Source: Micractinium sp. NFX-FRZ (taxonomy: Eukaryota; Chlorophyta; Trebouxiophyceae; Chlorellales; Chlorellaceae). Taken from it: a stretch of DNA of 64,000 bases. The translations under genes were made by a program, and so were the position numbers. Position 1 is the stretch's first letter; every line of letters starts with the position of its first letter. The DNA lies in the NCBI GenBank assembly GCA_029339195.1, contig JAPTJF010000311.1, positions 1 through 64,000 on the forward strand, written 5' to 3'. This document shows positions 32,419-44,174 of the stretch, one piece after another. The notes beneath the pieces are model-generated. The model did not search any database. It worked only from the letters and a program-made list of their open reading frames with translations, and was not told where the DNA came from.

Positions 32419-35400
32419 ATGTGGGGCCTCACCACCCAGCGTGTTGCGAGCTCACTAACCTCCACCCTCCCCAATTCCGTCTCGGCGGCGCTGCTGGGAG
32501 CGGGAGCATGTCGGCTGAGGGGCTTGGCTAGCAAGGTGAGGCTTGGCGGGCGAAGTGAGGCAGGTCTGGCAGCACTCGATGCCGACCTCAGACCTGTGGC
32601 TGCGAGACTGGGTTGTGGCCTGGAGGGCTCGGGACAGGAACGGGCGGTGCTCGAGTTTCGGATCTGCCCGCGCAAAGGACAGGGTTCGGGCCAGAGAGCT
32701 CGCGAGGAGGACCCGGTGCTGCGGCGGGCGTGGTCGGGTGCGCGCAGGCAGCACAGCTACTGCTGTTTGCAAAGTGGTTGGCGGGTTGGGGATGGAACGA
32801 GTACCACTCCCAACCGCCTGCCACGCTACAGCAACACTTGTTCCGCAAAAAATGTCCTTCTGTGTCCTGCCAGGTGCAGGCTGAGCCGGTGGCCGCGGAC
32901 ATTGAGTTTGAGCTGGACCGGTGAGCAGATACATTGAAAAGACACTGCGAACCGCATTGGCAATTCAGAGTGTTGCAAGTGCATGCAGTTGCTTGCATGT
33001 GGCGCTGCTTCCTGGCGCTAAGTGAGGCACTCCTTGCTCTATTAGCCACCCGTTGCAGTGGCACCTCCCCCTGGGCCATTGGCACTTCCGGCTGGCAATG
33101 CGACCAGTTTTTGCACTGGCTTTGGCTGTCTCTCCCTGCCTCCAGAGAGCGAAACAAAAGGGAGGCTCCCCTTTTGCCCTGTCCCCCATCATCGCCCATG
33201 CCTGCTTTCTGCTCATCCCACCCCCACCCCCACCCTTTGGCTTGCCAAGCAGGGACGACCCCGACCTGGCAGACAAGGATAACCTGTGAGTGCACGGGGG
33301 CCCAGCGCTGGCTGCCACCTGCCCTGCCCACGGCTTGCGTTGCATGCTGGGGAACGTCAGCCGCTCCGATGCCTGCCATCTGGAGGGCCTGCTTGCCGCC
33401 CGGCAGAGCAGACAGGGGGTGAAGGTTGTGCCGTGCGCTGTGCCCCCTGGTGTGCAGGTGGGAGGCACCCAGGGCGGCGCCGCTGGAGCCGGTTGACCTG
33501 GACACCGAGTTTGACCGGTGCGTTGGACGTTTGACCGGGCAGCGACAGCTGGCAGTGGTTTGACCTCTGCATGCGTGTGGTGCAGCCTCCTGATACTGCA
33601 CTGCTCAACCAAACCTGGCACAGCATTGACGGAGTGGCAGATACACTGTATCAAACTGCGGTTCATGATGCGTCTCCACGTTTGATACAGAGCGTCTGTC
33701 ACTCAGTCAGCGCCGTGGCAGGTTTGGTTGAGCAGTGCAGCATGAGGAAGTGCGACATCCGTGCACATAGGGTGCCACCCCCCCTCCGCTGTTCAAGTGC
33801 CCCGTGTGATGCATGTGCTGTTCATCTCTCCCACCCCCCTTCCCTGTGAGCAGGGACGACCCCGAGCTGGCTGACAAGCGCAACCTGTGAGGAGGGCCCC
33901 GCCTTGGCTGCCCCTTGGCTGCCCCTTGGCTGCCCCTTGCTGCGCCCTGGCAGCCCCTTGGCTGCCGCCTGGTTTGCCCCTTGGCTGCCGCCTAGTCTGG
34001 CCTGCCCGCTTGCTGCCCTGGCCTGCCTGCCAGGCTCGCCAGCTTGGTTTCAATCATGAGCCGCTAGCTTGATCTTTGGCTTTGAGCTGCCTGCCTGCTC
34101 TCTGGTCTTGATCTGCTGGCCAAATGCCCGCCTGGGCTGCGTGCCTTCTGGGCTGTTGGTTTGGCAGCCAGCGGGTCTGCGCTTTGGATGGTTTGCCTGG
34201 CCTGACGGAGGCTAGCCAGGTTGACTGACCCAGGTGTTCTTTCTTTGCTGCCTCATCTGACGCGCCAGGTGGGACGCACCCAGTGCACAGCTGGAGCCGG
34301 TTGACCTGGACACCGAATTTGACCGGTGAGTTTTGACCAGGCTGCGACAGCTGCCCCCCTCCGCACCTCTTCCATGCTTCTTTCGCCCCGCGCTTTACTG
34401 CGCGCGCCTGCCTGCTGGCCAGCTCTTGCTGGCCCTGAACCCGACACGGCTCATGTTAGCCCATACTTGTAAGTGGTGGGTCCGCCGGCCGCGCCGGCCG
34501 GTTGCCTCGCCACATGCTCCGTCTGCCACTGTTGCCGTCCCCTCCCTAGCCTTCCCCACTCGCACCTACCCACTGTCTTATTACTGCAACGACCACAAGA
34601 TGGCCGACAGCAGCGCCATTCTCCCCCACCATGCTCCATGTGCTGCTCGTGCGCCTCCTTCCCTCCTTGTCTGCATCTGTGCTCAAGCTGTGTTCCTTCT
34701 GTGTGCTTGGGTGCAGCGACGACCCAGAGATGGCCGACAAGCGCAGCCTGTGGGACTGCCCCGACCCGCCCTGCCCCGCCAACATCGACGCCGAGCTGGA
34801 CCTGTGAGTGGGGGCAGCAGCCTATAATATATGGGGGCAGGGCGCTTTTGGGGGCAGAGGGCGCCTGTGCAAGTTTGTGTTACTGAGGTGCGGTGGCCTG
34901 CTGTAGGTGGCGCTGTGAGGGGGGATTTTGGCGTGGGGGGAATTTAACGCGCTCAGCGGGCAGAGGACTGAGCGGCATCGCCCAGGCGTCTCCCTGGTAC
35001 GCCTTGCTGCTCCACCTGCTGCACTCTGTGCATGGCTCTTCCAGGGCTGCGGCCCACCGCCTGCCCACCCGCCTGCCTGCCCTGTTGCAGCATGGAGGAG
35101 GGCGAGAAGGCGGCCCCGCGCGCCGCTGCCGGCATGAGTGGTGAGTGGGTTGTCGGACCCTTTCATGCATCCTGCCCCCTGCACCCACCGCCATCAGAAG
35201 TTGGCCAGGGTTGTGGGCTGCGCTGGGTAGGCTGCCCCACCAGGCTGCCGCCTGCACCAAGCAAGGCTGCATGGCAGCGGGCAGCAGGCCTTGGAAGCCC
35301 AAAAATGAACTCTCAAGCCACACACCCGTTGCACCTGCCCACTGGCCTCCGCCACGCCCACAGCCAGCCCATTACAGCCAGCGGCCCAACAATCAGAGAG

Positions 35401-36195
35401 CCCGGGCCTTGAAAACCTACATGCCAGCCTGCTCCTCCCACCCAAGCCGCCGGGTCGGGAGCTGCAGCAACCGGCCTGTCGCTGCTGCGTCTGCCTGCCT
35501 GCCGTCCGTCCCGCAGAGCCCAAACCCACCGTGCCCGCTGAGAGCCCTGGGGGCACGCTGGCGGGCAACACGCCTTTCGGGCAAGGTGGGCGGACCCCAC
35601 CAGAGGCGCCAGACACGCGCGTGGGGCAGTACCGGGCGGGTGCGCGCAGGCTGGGGTGGTGTGTGTGCACTTGGGGCGGGGCTGGGTTGTGCGTGAGGCC
35701 TGGCATGCGGTGTGGGGCAGCTGGGTGGTGCATGCCCTAGCAGCGCTGTGTGGGGTATGGGGCAAGGCTTTGGGGAGCTGTGTCTTGATGGAGGTGTGGG
35801 GAGAGGCGGTGAGGCAACGTGCAGAGCGGTGCAGGGCCTGCCGCACGTGAGGGTTTGGGAGAGGCAACGTGCAGAGCGGTGCAAGGCCTGCCGCAGCGCA
35901 GTGCAGGCGGGGCGGCGCTCCGGAAGGGAGCTGCTGGCGCGGCAAGCGGGTGGGCCTTCGGGCTGCACAGCGCAGCCCTGGGCCTCCCCTCCCGACGGAT
36001 TGGGTGGCCTCGAGTCGCCTTGCATCAGTCCCACGTCCTGCCGCTGCCTTGCGGCTGTGGCGCCCCACACATGTATTGTGCTGCACAGCCTGTCTGCCCC
36101 TCAGCCTTGACGGCCCGCAAGTCCCCCTCAAGCTGCCCTCCTTAACTTCCTACCCGCCGTTCTCCCCTGCTGCAGACAGGAAGATGGCGGCCTGA
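32419..36195 (+). CDS. Acidic repeat protein built from duplicated exons, likely organelle-targeted
   Basis: Ten exons (32419-32535, 32874-32920, 33253-33285, 33458-33517, 33854-33886, 34269-34325, 34717-34803, 35091-35140, 35517-35585, 36176-36195) encode 190 residues. Exon 1 alone (39 residues, Ser/Thr/Arg-rich, no acids) looks like a mitochondrial or plastid presequence. The mature part is three tandem units of about 30 residues: (E/D)FDRDDP(D/E)(L/M)ADK, then LW(E/D)AP, then LEPVDLDTEF. Units 1 and 2 are each encoded by a 33 nt exon plus a 57-60 nt exon in identical phases; unit 3 is one 87 nt exon without the intervening intron. I do not recognise the family. Strong acidity suggests binding to basic partners or metals, but that is speculation. 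Confidence 0.72.
33588..33749. repeat. Intronic foldback (inverted repeat of about 160 bp)
   Basis: CTGCACTGCTCAACCAAACC near 33596 pairs with GGTTTGGTTGAGCAGTGCAG ending at 33740. Weaker pairing continues inward (CTGTATCAAAC with GTTTGATACAG), so nearly the whole segment could fold back. It lies in intron 4 of the acidic repeat gene and resembles a short foldback MITE or a hairpin precursor. Confidence 0.8.
33896..34000 (+). repeat. Short tandem repeat CCCTTGGCTG(C) in intron 5
   Basis: About eight imperfect 11-21 base units built on CCCCTTGGCTG follow the donor at 33887 in the acidic repeat gene. Confidence 0.85.
34575..34760 (+). repeat. Ghost duplicate of acidic-repeat exon 7 start
   Basis: TGCAACGACCACAAGATGGC at 34585 mirrors the real exon 7 start (TGCAGCGACGACCCAGAGAT, then GGCC) at 34713, offset 127. 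The ghost has lost its AG acceptor and its frame. Confidence 0.7.
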
Positions 36196-37348
36196 GCAGC
36201 GCCCGCCGCCAGCCATCCTGCTGCTCCGTCCAAGAGTCTCTCAAAGGTGCAGCCACACCTGTGCAAGCGAGCGTTCACAAGCTGATGCTCTGGACAGCCA
36301 GTGGCCACACCCCTGCCACTCCGCTTAGCAAGTATGGCTTCAACTTCACCCGCCAACCCAAGGAACGAACCCTCCCAAAGAGACGGCGCATGAGTGAACA
36401 CACGTGAGCGATCAATGCCATGGTGTTGTAGTGACCATTGCCATGCCCTCACAGTCTGGAGCAGCGCAAGCTGCATGCGCGCCGCCTCCCTTCAGGCCCT
36501 ACCCCCCCCCCCCCCTCCTGCTCCATGCTGCCTGCGGCAGCACAGGAAGGAGCGCTTTCATTGCATGCACCCCCCTCCCCCCGCCCCCCACACGCACAAT
36601 AGCACACACACGCACGATGTACTACCTGTTGCCGCGCGCCGGAAAGCCCCCAAAATGCTCCCCACTCGTGTTACTCCAGCGCCCAGCCCTCGATACCCCC
36701 CCCCCCGTGGCTGCCTTGTTGGCCTGTTCCACCACTTTCTTCCCTGCCTCTGTCTTCCACCGTTGCACTGTCCTCTACACGCACCAGCAGCCCCCCACAC
36801 GCCTGCGCCTGCAGCGCAGGCCTGCAAGTGTGGTGTGTGCCTGCTGGCTGCCCCGGCTCCTCCCCAGTCAGAGCCGTCCCATACCTCGGTCCCTGCTGCC
36901 TCCCCGCGCCCACGTTTGCCACCTTGCTAGCGTCCCTCTCAGTATGTAATGCATACACAGCATGGTTCTGAGGCAGTTAACAGGGCTGACTGAGAGTTTG
37001 GATCAGGGGAGCCCTCTGGAAAGAAAGATGCCCCCTCTCACGGAGCAGGCGGGCCGGGCTGAGTGGTGGTCTGAGGAGGCAACGTTAGTGCACAGGAAAT
37101 GCAGGTTGGGTGGCATTGCAAAGAGACACAGGTGCATGAAGTGATCAAGCTGGCAGCTGCCAGAGCCATCTGCCTCCCGAGGTGCACCGCTTGGAGAGGT
37201 GGTCAAGGTCGAAAGCATGCCAGAGGCAGAACCTCCTGTGCAGGGTGGGAAGGCCTTGGCTCGCTGGTGAGGACGCCTCTGCTAGAGCCCCGCGGACTTT
37301 CGAGATGTAACTGATTGGTTGGTTGGTTGGTTGCCTGGTGCTCGCTCA
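36196..37348. other. Convergent interval, acidic repeat (+) and aminopeptidase P (-) genes
   Basis: No gene is supported; long C-rich frames here have no family motif. A TGTAA at 36945 could end a roughly 750-base 3' UTR of the acidic repeat gene. A (GGTT)n tract at 37316-37332 lies just below the aminopeptidase stop codon. Confidence 0.55.
36945..36949 (+). terminator. Possible poly(A) signal TGTAA
   Basis: This is the first plus-strand TGTAA I see after the acidic repeat gene stop, 750 bases downstream. Confidence 0.4.
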
Positions 37349-40300
37349 CTACAGGGGTGACGTGGCCTCCTTGAGCCAGGCAAGCTCCTCCTCCTCCCCG
37401 GCCATGCGCGGCGACAGCGACTCCCACACCTGGCGGTGGTAGCCGTCCACCCAGTCAATCTCCTTCTGTGGGTGGGCCAAGGTCGGGAGGGAAGGAAGAG
37501 GGGAGGGGTGACGGGCGGGAGAGGGAAGACACGTGAGGGTATCCTTTGAGAAAGGAAACGACTGTGGGCAGGTATGCACCGCCCGCTCCCAATCCGTGTT
37601 GAAACGCCAGCACCGGGGCCCACCTGGCTCAGCAGCGCCTTGTCAATCATCTTCTTCTGCAGCGGGCACAGCGTCAGCCGCTCGCTCGTGTAGTAGCTCT
37701 GGCCCCCAAACCTGGCAGGGGAGGAGTGTGTGGGGTGGGAGAAACGAAGGCAGCACGGGCATGGTGAGCGCGGCAGCATGGACACGTGATGACTGCTCGG
37801 CAGCAGCACTACTGTTGCACTACTGCAGCACTACTGTAGCACTAGCAGCAGCAAGTGGGCAGAGACCTCGGCAGCAGGACTGGGCATGCAGCTGTGGCGA
37901 CGCCACCATGCATGCTATTTGATTGCATGACTACACCACGCAGGCACTCCTGCCCACCTGAACTCCGTGGGTGCCTCCACCACCACAAACAGGTTCTCGA
38001 CTCGGATGCCAAACGCATTGTCCTGCACAGGGTTGTGTTTAGGTTGACATCCTTGTCCGGTCGCCAGGAACATCAAGCTATGGGAGGCGATGCAAAGTTC
38101 TCCACGCGGTACACGTGTCAAACATGCCCCCAATGTCCAACAGGGCAGCTACCACAGCATGCCCAGCATGTCCACAGCACAGCACAGCACAGCACAGCAC
38201 AGCGCAGCACTCACCTCGTAGTACCCCGGCTCGTTGGAGCACACCATGTGCTCCAGCAGCGGCTGCGTGTTCCAGAACCTGGGGCAGGGGAGGGGGGAGA
38301 AAGGACAGCGGGAGAGGGAGGCGGAGGGGGGGAAGGAAGGGGGGTGAGGGTACGGATGGGTGGGCAGGAGTGTGCTTTTCAAGGCGTGGGTGTGTGGACT
38401 AGGGGAAAGCAGGAACTGAGGGCGGGAGCACGCAGAAAGCTGCCCGCAGACGGGGGAGGGGGCATGTGTTTGCTGAAAAGGGAGGCATGGTACTGCAGCC
38501 CGGCAACTGGAAAGCATCACCTGGGAAGCTGCCGGGCCGCAGCAGCAGTGCCGAGCACCCATCATGCGCTGCACGCACTTTTTCTACCCCAACTCCTGCA
38601 GCTGCCCGCCTGCCAGCAGCGGCCCAGCAGCTGCCTGCTCACCTGCTGCTGATGCTCTGCGGCCCCTCGTGCACGTTGAGCGCCGCCCCCACGCCGTGCC
38701 CGGTGCCGTGCCGGTAGTTGAGACCCATGCCCCAGATGGGCACGCGCGCCAGCACGTCGATGGCGCACCCGGGGGTGCCCTCCGGCCACACCACCGTGTC
38801 CAGGGCGATGTGGCCCTACACAGGCAGGGCAGGGCAGGCCGGCAAATCAGCGGAGCTGAGCGGTTGACAGCAGGGGAGACACACTCAGCCCACCCCTGTG
38901 ACCGTCACCCAACCACCTCCCACCCTCTCCACAGTCGCACCCAGCCAGAGCTTTTGATAATACACTGCCGCCCACCTAGTTGAGACGGCCTGTGCCCCAA
39001 CACCGACTCGAGGCGACTGTGTGCCAAACATTGTTGGGACCACCCGTGCAAAGCAAGCACTCAACTCCCAATGTCCCGCCCCCTCCCACACCCGCCCACC
39101 TGCAGCACGCGGGTGAAGCAGGCCTTCTGGTGCCCGCTGGGCTCCCCAAAGTGCATTGTGCGCGTGATGTCGGTGGTGCCGCAGTCAAACTGGGCGCCGC
39201 TGTCCAGCAGGAGCAGGGTGGAGGCGTCGACGGAGCGGCAGGTGCCGGGCTGGGCGCGGTAGTGGATGATGGCGCCGTTGGGGCCCGCGCCTGCACCAAA
39301 TGGCACCGTTTGGACTGGTTGGCTTGTGTGGCTATGCGGGTGTATACCGGGCTCGGCGCTGCCGTGAACGAGTGCCACATGTGCCAGCACCAAGACCAGG
39401 ACGGGGTGCGGTACAGGAGGGAAGGTGCCCACATCCTCAATCCCACCCACTGGCGGCGCAGGGTGGGTCGGACAGGGGCAGGGCGGGGATGGGTAGGCAG
39501 GCAGGGCAGGAGGCGGGGCAAGACGCTGCGAATTTGCCAACCCACGGTGGTGGGATTTGGGGCCACCACCGCACCAGGCTCCAAACCTTTAACCCTAACA
39601 CTCATGGCCACTCGTGGGCCCCTCACCTGCAATGGTGGGGAAGGACGGCTCCACAAAGCCGGGCTGCGCTGCCCGCCGCGCCGTCAGCTCCTCGTCAATC
39701 TCGACCTCCGTCAGGGTGCGGCCTGCAGGGCGGCGGGGCACATAGGCACACAGTATTTCTGGCATAAGAGTGGGTGGGGCAGTGCTGGGGCATCCTCCAA
39801 ACTTCAGCCGAATACTCGTGGCCCCGCGAGTAGGGCAGAACATATCAGGAGCTTAGGCTGGCTCAAAACAGCACCCTGACCCCGGCTTGCACCCCGTGCA
39901 AAGCAGGCAAATGCCGGTTACAACCGAGCAGCGTGAGCAGCTGCAGGCCGGCGCCCACCCGAGGCAATGGTCTTCTCCACCCAGCAGAGGAAGCGTGTGA
40001 GGGCGACGCCGTCCCGCAGGTGCGCCTCCCGCATCCCCGCCAGCTCAGCAGCGTTCTTCACAGACTTGGCCAGGGTGACTGCGGGGGGGAGGGGGATTGA
40101 AACAGCCAACAACAGTCAAACAATGACAGGCAGCAAACGCAGTGACGCCTGACGCAGCCGCGCCAGCTCAGCAGCGTCCTGAGGACGTGGCCAGGACGTG
40201 GCCAGGGTGACTCAAAGTGTGATTGACAGCAAAAAGCAGTCAATTAAAGGCGAGCAGTACATGCATTGACTCCTCCAGCTGCGCCGCCAATACGTCCGCG

Positions 40301-43300
40301 TTTTTGGCCAGGGTGAGTGCAGGTGATGTAGAGGTGTCATTGCTGACACAGTCAAACAAGGCACACCACCCACCTGGGCTGGGGCGCTCCAGAATGACGT
40401 TGGCCGGCGGCTGCCCCTCCCCATCGCTGCTGCTGGCCGCTGCGGCCGCGCCGTTCTGGCCGCGCGCCCGCTTGCGGCTGCCGCCGTTGCTGGCGGCGGC
40501 CTCGGCGGCTGCAGCCAGCGCGGCCTGCTTGATGGCATAGCTGACCTGCAGGCGAGACAGGGGCGCAGCACACGCGGGATGGTCACTACGTCTGCGTTTG
40601 AGGGTCCAGTCACTCAATGGTGTACCTATGTGGCTAAAGTGCTTGTGGATGCTGCTGGCATGCGACACATGATGTTGAGCCATGAGTGGGGGACTCGGGT
40701 GCAAATAGCAATGCTGATCTGAGTTGCTACGGGACCGGCAGCCACGAGGGCTGTGCATATCGCCGAGTAGCACACACGCCACCCACCACGCTTCTCTCCC
40801 AAAGGCCCCCCCGCCGCCTGTGCCGTGTCTCACCCGCGCCGGGTCCATCCAGATGCGGGTGCCCGCCGTCGCCATGGCCTTGACATCCGCCATGAGCGCG
40901 CTGTACGGCTTCACCTCAACGCCCGCCTCCTTCAGGTGCGCCGCCACCCTGCGGTTGCGCGGTGGAGGCGATGGGTGGGTGCGAGTGGGAGGGGCAGCTA
41001 GGTGGGGCGGGCCCTGCCTCCCCACCTTGCCCACATTTCCTCCTTAAACACACACTCCATCTTGCACACATATCCTCCCAAACACACACACGCCACTTTG
41101 CCCCGGCACACGCCAGGCGTGGGTTTCGCGCCGCCGTGGCCACCCAACTGGACCAGCTGCTTTTCTGCTGTGCCACGCACAGCACGCCTTGACTGCCTAA
41201 ACTAACTTTTTCTGTCCTCCCAGCGGTGATCACCCAACTCCCACAACTGCTTGCTCTCCATGCTGTACACCGTAAGCCGTCCCATGCAACTCGAACTCAC
41301 TCTGGCGTGACCTTGGCTGAGTCGACGTACAGGGCCGCCCCCTCAGCGGTGACCACCCCGTAAGAGAGGAAGACGGGGTTGTAGGGGACGTCGCCGCCGC
41401 GCAGGTTGAACAGCCAGGCCACCTCGTCTGCAAGTAGGAACAGGGGGGAGCCAAGAGAGTGTGGGCGCCGAACGGGCGTTTCAATCCAGTAGGGGCATGC
41501 TGGCGTGCACTGGCACCAGCATGTTGGGAATCCCAGAATCACTGTGCTGCGCCAGCACCCCAACCTTGCTCCTGTCAGCAAAACATCAATTTTGTTTGAA
41601 CCCCAGCATTGCACCCTGCACAGCCCCTCTAAGCCAGCATCTTCACGCTCATATGCAGCGGCCTCGCCCACCCGCCAGCAGCCGTTGCCCACCCGCCAGC
41701 AGCCCTTGTCCACCCGCCAGCAGCACTTATCCACCCGCCAGTACAACCAACATGCACCCACCAGTACAACCAACATGCACCCACCCACCCACCCACCCAG
41801 CATGGTCACCAGCAGCGCGCCCGCCCCCGCATCCGCCAGCTGCTGCCGCAGGCCAGACAGCTTGTCTGCCACGCTCTGCCCCGCCCACTCCATAGCGTGC
41901 ACACGCAGGGGCGCCTGCGGGCGCGGCAGGGAAGGGTCAGGGGGAGGCAGGGGATGTCTGGGTGCCGCGGGGAGAGGTGTGGCAGGCGTGTGAGTGTGTG
42001 TGTGAGTGTGCGCGTGTGTTGGGGGCAGGCAGGGCGGAGCGCGGAGAGGAGGGGTGGGTGGTGCCCCGGGGCATAACATGGCATGCACGCCGTGTGCTGT
42101 TCGTACATCACAGCCCCGCCACCCTCAAAGCCCTGCACACAGCCCCGCAACCCTCACAGCCCTGCGCACACAGCCCCGGCACGCGTCTCACGTCTGGCGC
42201 CGCGGGCCGGCCCTCCCACCCAGCATCCACCGGGTTTGCCTCCAGCGCCACCAGCACCTTGCCCGCCGCCCGCAGCCGGCGCCGCAGCTTCTCGGCCGCT
42301 TCAATGGTGTGCACAAACGGGTCGATGCCCACGCGGGCGCCCGCGGGCAGCGTGTCTGCCAGCCAGTCGTGCACCTGCGGGGCCAGCGGGGGGGGCACAC
42401 TCAGTTGGGTTGGGTTGTGTGAAATAGGTGGTAGGTGCAGGGAGAGAGGGTGCAGGTGGCAGGCGATTGATTGACACCTCGTTGGGGCTCGGGAAGCTTA
42501 AAGCAGCACAGGCCGCACAGGCAGCAGCGTGCCCAGGCCAGCCCTGCTAGGCAGCTCAGGTAGCAGCGCAGTCGTGCAGGGGTGGGGCCACCTCTGGGCA
42601 GCCGTTGGTGCCGTGGCGCATGAGGGTCCACTCGGAGTTGAGCTGGGACTCAGCCTGCAGGCAGGAAGGCGGGCGGGGATGACAGGGCCATGACCGGCAG
42701 GCAGGCAGTGGAAAGGAGAGCAGCGGCAGGCACGGCAAGCAGTGACGTTGCAACACACCACGCCTGCACGAGGTGGCATGCAGACGGCGGCGGCGCCTGT
42801 TGCCGCCACTGCTGCGCCTGCTGCCGCCACTGCTGAGCCTGCTGAGCCCTACGCCCCATCATGCATCAACTTGCTTGTGACAGCCCCGACCTGCCTGCAG
42901 GAAGTAGCGGCCGTCGGTCCAGAGGGCGGCGGTGTCTGTTGTGATCACCGCTGTGCCCGCTGAGCCGTCAAAACCGGAGATGTAGGAGCGGCGGGCGTCG
43001 CACTCCGGCGGGTACTCGCTCTGCACGTGGTGGAGTGAATGCGAGTTGCTGTTTGAAGTGCATCTGAGGGAGTAGAGTAGAACTCAAGCTGCAGGCATCG
43101 CATGGCATCGCATGCTGGCAGGTGCTCAATCTGCCGGGCAGGGCAGGGCAGGGGTGGGGTGGGGAGGCAGCAAGCACCCAGGGGCGCCATCAGTAGCAGA
43201 GGAGCAGCGGGCGGCGGCAGGCAGCCCTGCATTGCCTCACACCACAAAGCCCCCCTTCCCTGGCAGGCCTTCTACTAGGGGGGCACAGCTCGGCTGCCCC

Positions 43301-43817
43301 CAGCCAGCAGCTTGCCCCACCTGTCCGCTACGTCGCCCTTCAGCTGCCACATGCCCTTGCTGCCACCCGCCACCTGGCCGCCCCACCCACCATGTGAGGG
43401 TCCTCCGATGGCACAATGAAGGCCTGCACCCCCCTGCCGCCATCAGCCTGCGCCATAGCCGCCCGCAGCTTTGCGAGCTTTGCATCCAGGGCAGCCGGGG
43501 CCGGCGGGGCGGCGGCGGCGGCGGGAGACGACGACATGGCGGCGGTGACCAGGTGCTGCTGCCGACCTGCTGTTGCAGTGGTGACCTGCAGGCCGGGAAT
43601 GCGGATCCTATGTTGATGGGCGTGGCAGCCGCTGGAGCGGCTAGGGACGCCCACAAAGCTTCCGCTCCAGCCAGCGCCTGAAACCACCACCCACATGCCG
43701 CACCTTGGAGCCACGGAGCAGCGCCTGGTTCCTGGCAAACAGGGATGGTCCGCAGCGCCGCTGTGCTGCAACGGATGTGAGCAGCTGCAGGTGTCTACAG
43801 GCGCTGCGGGCCAGCAT
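37349..43817 (-). CDS. Xaa-Pro aminopeptidase P, M24B family, organelle-targeted
   Basis: The model has 17 exons: 43817-43704, 43585-43391, 43020-42895, 42654-42592, 42374-42192, 41914-41797, 41427-41301, 40948-40834, 40545-40374, 40078-39959, 39722-39627, 39290-39100, 38815-38643, 38278-38215, 38022-37958, 37711-37624, 37465-37349. It encodes 708 residues. It removes the N-terminal residue of peptides with proline second, using two metal ions. Exon 1 is a transit peptide ([12 protein letters not shown], Arg-rich). Family landmarks follow: [63 protein letters not shown]. Metal ligands are visible: two Asp in [17 protein letters not shown], His in GTGHGVG, Glu in SNEPGYYE and Glu in GIRVEN. 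An Ala/Ser-rich insert with the basic run SRKRARG (exon 9) is unusual. Intron 3 has a GC donor. Confidence 0.95.
38160..38215 (-). repeat. AGCAC pentanucleotide repeat at aminopeptidase exon 14 donor
   Basis: About nine AGCAC/AGCGC units abut the GTGAGT donor at 38214 on the intron side. Confidence 0.8.
40015..40375 (-). repeat. Tandem ghosts of exon 10 start filling aminopeptidase intron 9
   Basis: The real exon 10 starts at 40078. The plus-strand block CCAGCTCAGCAGCGT ... GGCCAGGGTGACT recurs with its start equivalent at 40210, and more weakly at 40316 (offsets 132 and 106). Intronic parts (GATTGA..CAG..AGTCAA) recur too, so the intron is largely a three-unit tandem array. Confidence 0.85.
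41660..41797 (-). repeat. Minisatellite in aminopeptidase intron 6
   Basis: Four units of CCACCCGCCAGCAG... (about 22 bp) are followed by two CCAGTACAACCAACATGCAC units and a (CCCA)n run, ending on the exon 6 donor at 41796. Confidence 0.85.
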
Positions 43818-44174
43818 CGAACTGCTGATCGAGCCGGCGCAGCTGAGGGCTGGGGTTGGGCTGCAAGCGTGATCAAAGCATTCGCCCAGCCCGGAAGGAG
43901 CCCAGAGGGCGCGAAAGAACCCTGCCAGGCTGTCATTGTCGAGACCTTCTTCCGCATGCGGTCTTCTGGCCCCTACATTGGTTCGCCAAACAACTCGCAC
44001 ACAACGCTAAATTCTTTGACGCGGCAGACAGCTGCCGGAACACTTGGTGCCAGTGCCTGTCGGCCACAGCCGCCCTTCGGCTGCCATCTTGCATATCGAC
44101 TCGGCTCGATTGTGCATTGCCGCTAGTGGGTCTGTCCGGCGGGGAGGCCAAACCCTTCAGCAAAGGCAGTCTGA
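43818..44174. promoter_or_regulatory. Shared upstream region, aminopeptidase P (-) and PGM-like (+) genes
   Basis: Only 357 bp separate the two start codons, so the promoters must overlap or share elements. An ATTGG (reverse CCAAT) lies at 43977; its use is not shown. Confidence 0.5.

Noticed and set aside
36394..36949. Overlapping plus-strand frames of about 180 codons
   Set aside because: They are Pro/His/Cys-rich products of a C-rich tract lying in the likely 3' UTR of the acidic repeat gene.
39580..39605. CCTTTAACCCTAACACTC as a telomere-like remnant
   Set aside because: Only one CCCTAA-like unit is present, inside an aminopeptidase intron.
42890..42897. GT donor four bases after the chosen GC donor in aminopeptidase exon 3
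   Set aside because: Using it shifts the phase and breaks the family-conserved GRYFLQ-AESQL junction.
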